The position numbers and the translations under genes are program-made. Below, one piece after another: positions 34,122 to 45,900 of a DNA stretch of 64,000 nt. Within the stretch, counting starts at the first letter, position 1, and each line of letters opens with the position of its first letter. The stretch is from Ophthalmolycus amberensis. Taxonomy: Eukaryota; Chordata; Actinopteri; Perciformes; Zoarcidae. The notes beneath the pieces were generated by a model, which was given only the letters and a program-made list of their open reading frames with translations, searched no databases and was not told the origin of the DNA. Where the stretch lies: the NCBI GenBank assembly GCA_024529925.1, contig JAFEUB010000736.1, positions 1,314,501 to 1,378,500 of the forward strand, written 5' to 3'.

Positions 34122-37100
34122 CTGATGAAGAAGAGGAGAAGATTAGCCTGCATGTTCACACATTTGTGATTAATACTGATTGTACACACATCGTTATCTT
34201 CCTCCGGAAAAAACAACAACCCATAATTATAAAAAGACTCTACCTACGTATCTCTTTTTCTCACCCACACCCTCGTTTTCTCTCTAAGGAGCTCTGTGCC
34301 ACACCTACAGTAGGAAGAAAGCTGCTCACGTCTCCGTTGCTGCTCCTTGACAGCCGCTCTGCTGGATGATATGAATATTATTTGGCTAATGGGCCTGGCC
34401 TCTAACCTCTGAGCATACTCAGCTCACTCAAGGCACACCTCACTCTTGGCCAGCGGGGCCAAAAATTGGCATGTGGAGGGCTAATGATGACAGACAATTT
34501 ACATATAGGAGGAGTATGCAGGACCCCAAGGTCAGGGGGTCCTGTCTGTTATGACTGGACTATCTGTTCCCGAGCGCTGAAAGCCCATCTCTAGGAACTA
34601 GCAAAGGTGATGAAAGAGAGAAAAGAGAAGGGAATTGGGAAGAGGGGGGGGGACACGGCCATTTGAACTGAGAGAAGAAGAGGGGAAGAAATGGCCAACA
34701 CAATGAGGACGGCTGAGCGAGGAAGCACGCGGGGAAATGAGGGAAAGCATGGGAGCTTGAGAGAGAGGAGACAGATGGAAGAAAGCTACAATTCCCTAAA
34801 AGTGTCCTCGGAGAGATAGAGAGAAAGAGGAAGGAAGAGAGTGACATGAAAGAAAGAAACAATGAAAGAAAGAAAAGTCTGTAGAGTCTGTATTCTGTTC
34901 AACTGACAGTTCTGGGTTTGAAGGGCGCCTGGATCTCCAGTCTCTCCAGACGGTCCCAGTCAATCCAACGGAAGAACGGATGCTCCCTGATTTCTGTCTC
35001 TGCATCCTCTCCTCCACCCAGACGCTTGGCTGGGTGCTTCGTCAGGAGCTTGGGAAAGAGCGAAGGAGAGAAGGGAATGAGTGGAATAAGAAAAGAAAAA
35101 TATTGTGGTAACCATGGGATTCAGATTAATCATATATGCTCTGCTTTTCTTGGTCAACAATCTACATGGTAAGCTTTAAATGTTGTTAACATGCATTTTA
35201 AATGTTCTATCAAGTAATTTAATTTGTCTGATTTACATATGCATGCATATTGAAAGTGTGGTATTCGCTTTCAAGCTGAGAGTGAAATGAGAAGATTAAT
35301 ACCACTATAGCCTGCAGCTAAATATAAAGCTATAGCCAGCAGCCTGTTAGCTTAGCTTATCATAAACACAGGAAACACAGGGAAACAGCTAGCCTGGCTC
35401 GGTCCGAAGGTAACTCAATTTGCCTACAAGCGCATCTAAAGCTCACTTCTTACCATGTTTTCTCTTAAAAATCTGTACAAAAAGTTAGTGTAAAATTGAC
35501 TATTTGTGGTTTTAAGGGGGTTTATGTTTCTATTATTTCATGGCAACAAATCTTCAGAAAGTCACTGCACCCGGCAAAGAAGTAGTCTGGCACAAAACCC
35601 CTCTGCAAAACCACCCATGTTCTGTACATATTAAACAAACAAGATTCAATGTTCATTAGTGAGCCTGTTTTACATTCAGACAGTCTGGCTAGCTCCTCCC
35701 CCTGTTTCCAGTCTTTAAGCTAAGCTAAGCTAATGGCTGCTATGGCTCAGATATGAGTATCTTCTCATCTGACTCTCACCAAGACAGCAAATGAGCACAT
35801 TTCCTAAAATGTTGCACTATTACTTTAAGCAGTCAAAAATGTGCATGGTTAACCTTTGCTGTATTTATTTAAATATATTTTTTGAAATATAGGAGGAAGT
35901 CATATTTTCTGAGTTACATTTGCAATTGTCTCAACTGTCTTTGTGCTAAAAGGTATACGAGTCAGAAGAATGTTGGCTTACTCCCTTGCAGATAGAGACC
36001 GCTTCACGAGTGAGACTTTTTGGGTATACCACACTCTGCTCCATGATGGACTGAAACAGCTCCTCCTCGTCAACACCATCAAATGGTGGCTGGAAGGAAA
36101 AGACAGAGAGAAAAGGAAGAAGAGAGTTAACCTGTGGGCAAATTGAAAGCAAATATATTGAAATCAAAGTTCTCTTGAAAGTCTTTCGAAGTGATTACAA
36201 AGGACAAGCACTGGAGGCTGAAGTGTCTGTGCACACGGCTCTATTGTTAGGATTAAGCCGAGTGTTACCTGTCCTGCCAGCATTTCATACAGCAGTACTC
36301 CATAGGACCACCAGTCTACTGCTTTGTCATAGGGCTGATATGCCACAATCTGAAAAGGATGGAGAGAACAGGAGAGGAGATAAAAAGGCAAGATGGAGGC
36401 AGTGGAGAGATAAGGAAGTAAGAAGAAGACGGGGAGAGTGAGAGAAAGCGCAGTTGTAGCAGTCGGCTGCTCAGATGATGTGCAGCTATCAGACACAGCC
36501 GGAAAGTATGGCATTAGGGAGGGTAAATGTATGAATGAGCTCAGAAATAATCAACACATGACTTTGGATTTGTGTGTGTGAGGGAGGGGGGGGGGGGGGG
36601 GCGCCGCACAAGGGAACAATTCCCAGCCCCTGGGGAAATATATTGTATCTCTTCCAAAATGGCAGATGCAGGAGAATCAATGGGTGTTTACATAACAGAG
36701 TCAATACCCAGGGGTACCATAGCAAGGTTTACAATATCAAAGAGGTGCACAACAGTCACATCTTCTCCCTCTCTCTACTGGGCCTGTCTTCTGAGTCCAT
36801 AAACCAAGCAAGCTGTAACATGTAAGGTAAACATTATACAGCATACAATTATGATATTTAGCATTTGAAAAGGGTGTCAAGAAAAACCACCGCCGCTGTT
36901 CTCAGGCTGAAATTTGCATCATCATCGATGAAATCCCTTTGAGATTCGTTTTCAGGGGTTTGTGTTACTCTCAAGGGAGTTAATCACCTTAAGTTAATTG
37001 CAGGAAGAGAAAGGAAAACTGCTAACACAAGGTCTCTGAAGGACAATCATTATTTCTATGCAATGTTCTCACAGCACAAGCACACACCACTGCTAATTGA

Positions 37101-38546
37101 ATCATGTGAAGTTAATTATTCAAAAATGCTGACAAGGTCAGAAAGGACGAAGGAGATGAGAGGAGCTGCAGCGAAGCAACTCGCCGTCTTGCAGCAATGC
37201 AAAACAGGTCAAGCAAACGAAGAGGGGAAGACGGGGGGGAAACCAGGGGAAATGACGGATCTAAGGAACAAATGAGGAGAGTTCAGGAGTTAGTCTGGAC
37301 CACAATGCGAGAGCAGGGGTCGGTGTACCTCAGGGGCGATGTAGTCAGGGGTGCCACAGAAGGTGCGCGTGGTGTCGCCCTCCAACATGCCCTCCCTGCA
37401 CATCCCGAAGTCAGCTATCTTTATGTGGCCCTCGCTGTCGAGCAGCACATTATCCAGCTTTAGATCCCTGAGAAAGAGGAAACAGATCACACAGGTATGA
37501 ATCATTTTGATAGATAACATCTTTATAACAGTCATTAGCTACACAAGACATGATGAATCTGAATCTGTGTGCTGCACTGCAGAGCAGTGACAGTGCCAAA
37601 CCAGGCCATGTTAAATGAGCAGCCCACTGCTCTACCTGTAGATGATGCCATTGCTGTGGAGGAAGAAGAGGCCGACCGCTATCTCCGCTGCATAAAACCT
37701 GCAGGCAGAGAGGAGGAGGAGGAGGAGAGGGGGGGCTCACTACTGGTTGCTTTATCTTTCAGAAAAATAGCCAAGGTTTTCAACGAGGAGAGAGAGAAGG
37801 GAGCTCAAGAGGGTGATGAAAGGGAAAGAAACCAAGTAGATGAAAGGCAGGCAGATGAAGAAAGAGAGCTGGAAATGAGCAACATGGTAAGAATTACTTT
37901 TAGATGATTGATCAAAGATTATTGATTAGATGAGCAGCCAGGAGGAGGCACAATGTAGATAAAAAAAGATGAGATTAGTGGGAGGAGAAAGTCGGGGGAA
38001 AGAGAAGACGGTCGGTACGTCAGTTGATGAGTTTCTATGAGTCACCAGGTATAATGAACAAAGCTAAGAGAGGAGTGTGTATGTAAAGGAACAGAGGACA
38101 GAAGATAGGCAGGAAATGAGACGCTGTAGATGAAGACCGTGATTTAAGGTGAAAGAAAGGAGCTGTTTGACTACATACGCTGCGTGAGGCTCTTTGAACT
38201 TGCCGACTATCTGAATGTGAAACATCAGGTCTCCTCCGTTGACGTATTCCATCACATAATACAGACGGTCCTGCAAAAACAAAACATACCCACACACACA
38301 CACACACACATGAATATACACACTCGCCATACATAATCACCTCTTGTCCAAATTTAAAAAGCAATCTGTTAAAACCCCCTCCAGGACCAAGGACCTTATT
38401 AAAGAAAGCAAACTAATTATTTAATTAATTAATTTAAAATTCCAGGCAGCCTTTATTGAAACAACTCCAGGGAGGACTACACAGCCAAATGTCAGGCAGG
38501 TTTATGGACGATTTAATGTGGTTCATTTAGGACCCCGTATACCCTC

Positions 38547-38607
<61 letters not shown>

Positions 38608-41600
38608 CAGTCTGGAAGGCGCAGTAGAGAGACGTGAGGAAGTGAGGGCGAGAGGAAAGCGCCAGAACCCTCCTCTCCACCAGAGCGCTCTCTGCGTCCT
38701 CGTCCTGGAAGAGAACGTCTTTCTTCAACACTTTTACGGCGAACAGACGCTCGCTGCCTCGCTCCTCTGCCAGAAGCACCTGAACATAGACAGGGAGAGG
38801 AGAGCAAGTTACTGTAACAACAAAGATATCCCAAGAATGTTAAAGCAGCTGCTGTGCGTCCTCAACCTGCTGAACACAATGTTTATTCATAGACAACAGC
38901 TAAAAATAGCCTTTTTTAATACAAAATTCACTTTTTCAAAAATTCTTCCCGTAGTCTGCGCATCAAAGTCTTGAATGCATCTCTCATTCAAGCTTCACCT
39001 CTCTGGATAGAATCATGCATGTACTGTAATGCTGCCAGTCCTGACATTTTTTAGGTCATTGTGTTATGAGTGACATGGTGCTCTAGTTAGGACAAAACTA
39101 GTTCAGCTGTTTTAATAAAAATGATGTGCTTTTGAGGCACATTTGCAATATTGTGTGCAGTAAATAAAGTGTTGTGCTAAGCCAGGACTTGCATGAAGTG
39201 GCCAGTATTAAAAAATGAATATACTGGTAAAAAAAATTAAATAGCGCAAGAGAATAAAAAAGGTTATCACATTATATAGACACATGCTTAAGTAAATTCA
39301 GTACTGTGCACATTTACACCTCCTCTGAAGGAATGTTTAATTAAAGCTGTTCTATGCCTGAAGATTTCAAGTCACGTTCATGTCATAATCATTTTCAGAA
39401 ATCATTGTGACTACACGTCTACGTGTGTGTGTGGTGTGTGTGGTGTGTGTGTGTGGTGTGTGTGTGTGTGTGTGTGCAGTGCCATTGATGAACTGCGAGT
39501 CTGAGAGAAATCCTCCCGTCCTCTGTGATCTCATCTCCTGCTCTGCCCCGTGTTCTCAAACTAACTCCCATGAAAATGGGACTCATCACCTTCCAGAACA
39601 TTAGCAGAATCTTGCTAACGCAATCATGTACTTTTCCCTCTTTCCGGCTCTTGTTATCTCACTTCCTCTTGGTCATTTTGTCACTTTCCAAAGAACAGTA
39701 ATCCTCCCCTCTTCCTCTCTATCTTGGTCTGTCTCCGTCTCACTTTTCCTCACTCAGGCGCCCCGGGGTCTGTCTCTCCTTTCATGGGTCGTTTTTTTAC
39801 GTAAGTTGAGTCTATTTCTCCTGTCCTCCGTAGACTCTCCTCTGACAGTTATGAAACAGCACAGGGGGGATTTCAGAGGAGGAGGAAGGACTCAAAACGC
39901 TGCTCTCTTCATTATGCCTCATCTACTGGGGAATTATTGAGAGAATGGAGAGCAGAGGCTCCCTTGAAATGAACACCTCAAGGAGGACTGTGTGGCATGT
40001 GGGAAGCCAGCCAGCCAGAGCTCACGACTGCTGACAACACAAAAGAAGCCACGGGTTAAATGAATCATTTGGCAGTAGTAGGAGAGACAACGAGCATGTA
40101 AGTAAGAAAGGGCTTTTTTCTTCAAAGAAATGTTGGATCAGAACGCAGAGAAGATGACATTTGCTGCGTTTACCTTGCCAAAGCTGCCTTTGCCCAGCAC
40201 CATGAGGAAGTTGAAGTCGAGGATGCCCACTTTGACTTTGGCGGGGCCGGGGGTGTGGACTGGTGGGCAGGATGGTAAAGGGGTCGGGGACAGAGCCGCT
40301 GGGAACGGTTCAGACAGCGCGGCAGGTAGCGCTTGAGGCAGAGACGGTGTTGTGCCGTCTGGCTGAGGCTCCTGGAGAATCGGAGTGGGAAGGTTGTGAG
40401 ATGAATGGTTGGATGCAGTCCAGCACAGACACACACACAAAAAAACAAACCAAACTCCTTCCTGCCCCTAGTTTGAGATTATAGTCAGGCAGAACAATCC
40501 TGCACCCTGGTGGAGACAGAGTGTAACAAGGAGGGAGTGGACCATATCTAATCTATCATCTAATTAGTTAGCTACAACAAGGCATAAATCTTCCTCGCTT
40601 TTTATCTCAGATATAATAGGTAGGGCCAGTTCAAGATCATGACCCAGTGTGAGCAGTGGCAGCTGTTGTTTGTTAGATGTAGGTAATTATAAGCTGATGA
40701 AGGCCAAGGCTTTGGGATGAATGGTCATCAGCATGGTAAAAACTAATCCCATATGGTGAATACACGTATACATATCCCCCTTGTGGAGTTTTGGTCAACA
40801 TGAGTACCCGACTGACGGCTTTTTCGAAGTACATTTCCTACCTCCAGGTCTGGGTCTGGCACGGGGATGTTGTAGTACTCCCCCTCGTCTTGGGCCAGCA
40901 GTTTGAACCAGCCGCTGATAGGACGCCTGAAGATCTCACTCACTCCGAATGACAACGCTCCCATGAAATCGTTCCTAGACGTGCGGTCCCAGTCCCACAC
41001 CTCCACAGACAGACGCCTGTCCCACTGGTGACCGCGCACTGAGCTGGAGAGACAAACACAGAAACTCAAAGAGTTAGCTCACTGTGGAAGCAAAACAAAA
41101 ACGCACAAAGGCATTTATGTTTTTCATTTTCTTTCACCTTTTTGAATTTTTCCAGATTTCAAAGGCAATTTCCAAATATCTTAATTCTACTGAAAACTGC
41201 AAAAGTAAAGATAGTAAATAATGGGATATTAACACTGGTGATGTAAAATAAGCTGCATATACATTACTAAGGGAACATCAACCATCTAATCTTTGTCTTT
41301 CAGGGTCCTTATTGTGACTCAGTAATTCCAAGTTCGAGGACATTTTATTTGACCTAAAGCACATTTTGCCCCAGAACTGAGTACATTTTCCACTTTGGAT
41401 TAAAGTTCACAAGGACTCACAAGGTGAAACTCTCATTCCAGATGGGATTGAGTGTTGAGCGGACGGTCTTGGTTTTCTGTTTGCTGTGGCTCTTTGGGTC
41501 TGGAATCAATTTCAGTTTGACGTACGGGTCTGACAGGCCGTTTGGATCCATGGGCATCAGGTTACGAGCCTCCCGCACTGAAGAGAAAGAAGAATAATAG

Positions 41601-42879
41601 AAAGCGCAGAGAGAGAAATCCTTCATTACCTGTGTAATCCTCCTATTTGTTTTAGCACCCGTGTTCCAGCTGGTCTTCTAACCTGTGACAAAGACATCCT
41701 CCTGCTCTCCTCTGATGGTCAGGTGGATCCTACCTCTTTTCTCTGTGTGGTCTTGGCCACAGAGACTGGGAACACTGGTCTCACACCGTCGATGGACGTT
41801 CATGTCACAACCTAGAGTTAGAAAGATACACATACCGGTACACAAGTTTCAACAGGCACATGCTTCGGTGACAAAAAAGGTAATTCGATAAATAGCAAGT
41901 TCAAAAAAATATAAAATGTATCACACCGACTGCCAAATAAACACAAAATGCAAATATATACACAGTATATATTTTTTCTATACACACACGTCTTGTTTCT
42001 GTTCCCTTAGGATATTGCTTTGACTGCATTGACACTTATTCACTTTTTAGTCAAGAGCTAGATCAGATTACGTAATACAACTGTCATGTCTTACCTGTAA
42101 TTATAAGTCTCCAGCCAGCAACTGCTTAGCTTAGCATAAAGACTGAAAAAAGGGGATGAGCGCTAGTCTGACTCTGTCTTAAGGTAACACAATTTGTAAC
42201 TCTAAAGCTCACTAAATAACACGTTATATCTCATTTGTTTAGTGGGTACAAAACTGACTAGTTCATTTTACAGGGGGTTATGTTTGACTCTTTCTTAGCC
42301 AGGCATAGTCACTTCCTGGAGTCTCTGCTGGCCAATCTCTTAATCTAATTCTCTGCAAAAAAGTGAATAAGTGCATTTCCCAAAACACCCCAGACATATA
42401 CTTAACAAAGTCAACTCTGAATTTTGAAGGCTGATTTTGTCAGGACCAGCTTTATTTCCCCAGCAGAGAGGTAAGTCCCATGGTGTGCATGTGTAAACGG
42501 ATTCTTATCTTACACACAGAGATTTATAGCACTGTTTTGTGTGGAGAAACTCACAGCCACATTGCATGCCCTGGTGTATGAGTCCGTACAGCAGCGAGCC
42601 ACAGTGGTCGCAGAAGGTAGGACTGGAGTAAGTGTGGACCTTAAACAAGTGTTGAGTCTTCAGGTCCTGAAACGCAACAGAAAGAAACCTGCATTGAAAA
42701 CACACACTCACACACACAGCGTGACCATGGAGGAAACTGTGAACACACACACACACATTTACACACATAAACGCACGAGTATGATTAGTGGAGAGATGTT
42801 GAGTGGGGTATTCATGGACAAACCAATTAGATTTCTCCACTGGGAGAGGACATATAAATGAGAGTGCATCTAGGCAAGG

Positions 42880-42924
<45 letters not shown>

Positions 42925-45900
42925 CACTGTGCAGAGAGGGATGAATCATTTTTATCTCTCCACAGCTCATCAGACCCCACCACCACCACTCTCCACACAT
43001 CACCTTCTCCAAAAATGTTTTCCCTCTGAGCCGCTATTTAAAAACACCGTCACCCTGCTTCTCCTCTGTGTGTTCCTGTCACTCTCTTTTCCTTTTTTTT
43101 CCCCACCCAGTCACACACATGTTCCCCTTGACCTGATTTCTGAGGCAGTTTATATAGCTGGCATAAAGAAAAAACATGGAGACAAATCTCCCTGAAATCC
43201 TCAAAATACCACAGAAAGGAAGACTGAGCAGTCAGTTGCTCTCTCCCCTCTCTAATTCTCTCTCTCTTATCAGCCCCTCCACCCCTCCACCTGCGTCTCT
43301 CCTCCACTCTCTATCTCCAACTCGCTGCATCTCTAGCCTTGTAGGATGACTTGACATGAGCGCAGACTGTCACAGTTGGGACGAGGCTGTCTGATGTGAA
43401 GGATGCATGGATTGACAGATGAGTCATGCACACGTGTTCCCGGCACTGAGCAGATGGCTAATATGATGATGACGTGCTAAACCTTGACTAGAAACAGAAA
43501 GCAAGAAAGTGAAAGGAAAGTGAAAGTAATAGCACATCTGCTCACATCTGGTTTGGGGCCCGCCACAGAGCCAGGACAAGTGAAGGTCACAAACTCGTGA
43601 CATCTTTTGTGAACCACGAAACTGCAAACTGGAGGAAACACAGAGAATAATATCCTAAAAAAATAAAATCGGTCACACTGGGAACATCGTGTGAGAAGAT
43701 TATATACTGCAGAAAAAGGCAATAACACTGGGTTTATCTTTACCTTGACATTGGAATCCCTGTTTGCCGATGCCCCTGAGTGAAGAAGGCACATGGATTA
43801 AGACACAAATACAATCTTCTCTACACTTCTGTAAAATAAAAATATTTCCCAGCCAGCGGAGTGTAGATTACACTGCCGAGACAGAGATAGCGCTGCTGCA
43901 TTATTCTGTTCCAACAGACATGCAGGCATAAGTTGAGACTCGTCAAAAAACAAACAACACTGTGTTAGAGGCCACCGACTTGATAAACAAAGCCATTGTG
44001 TGTGAAGTTTGGGTGTCTTCCTTCTCTAAGCCACACTGCTGACCAGGTCAAGTGGTGTCAATCAATGTCACACATACACACACACACGGATACACAAACA
44101 CAATTCTCCTGTTTCCAGAACTGCGGTGTTGGCTAGTTTCCAGTGTCTCCTTAGAGCTTTAATTGAATAATTAAAGCCATTGATTGACTAAAGTGTCCAC
44201 TCAGCAGCTTGCCTGCTGTGAATCAAATTTTGATTAGAAAGACGGACGAACAAGACACCGCCGAGAGCTTCTCCACAATCATGCTGGAGAGGCCCATGGG
44301 GTTCATAGGAAACTGACCATAATCACTGATCTAAAATCAGTTCACCATCTGCCTGGGTAATAATTAAAGATGGGGATTCAGAGGGTAATCTGATCCTTGA
44401 TCGCGTTCAACAGAAGTCTCTGTCTGCAGCAGTCTCAGTGTATAAGGCCAGTTCTGCTTTCTGACCAGCAGAGAGCATTAGAGGTCCAAAGATAGATGTG
44501 GAGAGGATCGACAGTGTTGCTTGCTGGCCAGACATCACAGGAAATTGACTGCATTTTAAGTTTAATGATGCATTGAATGACCTATGCAATTAAATAAAAT
44601 GTTGGCATTAAAACGTTAGAGAAACCCTATAAAACGACTTCAAGGGGGTTGGACCTTGTCCATGCAATAGGCATTTTCACTGAAGACATGTTGAAATGTC
44701 ACAGTAGTTTGAATAGAATAGATCTATCATTACTGTTGTAACACCAGTGCTTCTACGAAAACAAGTCAAAACATCTGCTGTAAAAAAGGCCCGTTGGATC
44801 TGTCCTTTGATCAGTTTGATTTATGACCGTTGAGAACAGCAGGTCAGTGACTCCAAACACACACTGAAGTGTGACACTTTTACCTTTTTAGACTACATGA
44901 GCCATACATGGTATAACCCTTTTAGAGCCTGACTTAATTAATATACCACATATTTACATTTAAACTGTCGTTTCTAAGTCTTTAATTAATCTATCAATAG
45001 CCCCCAGGGGCTACGACACAGAGGTCGAGAGCTGCTGCGCTGACATCCTGTGTGAAGGGAACGATTTTTCACCCTGAACTAAGTGCTGCTACTGCGGCCA
45101 AGACAGTAGCAGTTGGAGAAATGTCCTGAAAGCTACCCAGAGGCTGCTGGCATATGCACCGCCCTGCATCCTACATACCACCATATGTCCAAACACACAC
45201 ACACACATGCACGCACGCACTCACTCACGCACGCACAAACACACACACAATATTTTTTTCTTCACATATAAGCTGTAAATCGTTGAAGATGGGGAAAAGA
45301 CATATGATTCCCTGTCCTGTGAAAACCTTGTATCTCGAAAACATCAACTTTTCATGAACAAAACTTCATGACAAAACAAAAGCACTTTTTTGAGCACAGC
45401 TTCGCGACGCTACATTTTTTTTCTTCTCATTTTATATTTTTTGTCATGATTTTTCCCATCATTATCAAATGGTTTCATAAAGCTTAAGAAATGAGAGACT
45501 TTTCTAAACTCATAAAAAGCACTAAATCCTTCAGTTTATCTTAAAAATACCAAAAACACCACATTTGGAGGTACGTGGTTTTTACTGGACAGTGATGAGT
45601 GTAAACTCCAGCAGTTTATAAAATAGTTACTGTATATCTAGCATCTCCTGGAGCAACTGCAACAACATACTACTTATTTATAAACGCATTAAAAATCGAA
45701 CACTGCATTACACTGATTTTCAAATTAGTTCTGTTGATACCCAAGTCCATTTTATTGCTTAAAAATCTGTCTTGTGTGTATACGTGTGTCTGCATGTGTG
45801 TAATGAAGCTCCTTAAGTAACTTGCTGTACTGTGTGGGCTGCAGTGTGGAGGTGAGGATGTGTGATCAGATCAGGTCAGTGTGGTAGGCTGTTTCTCCAG

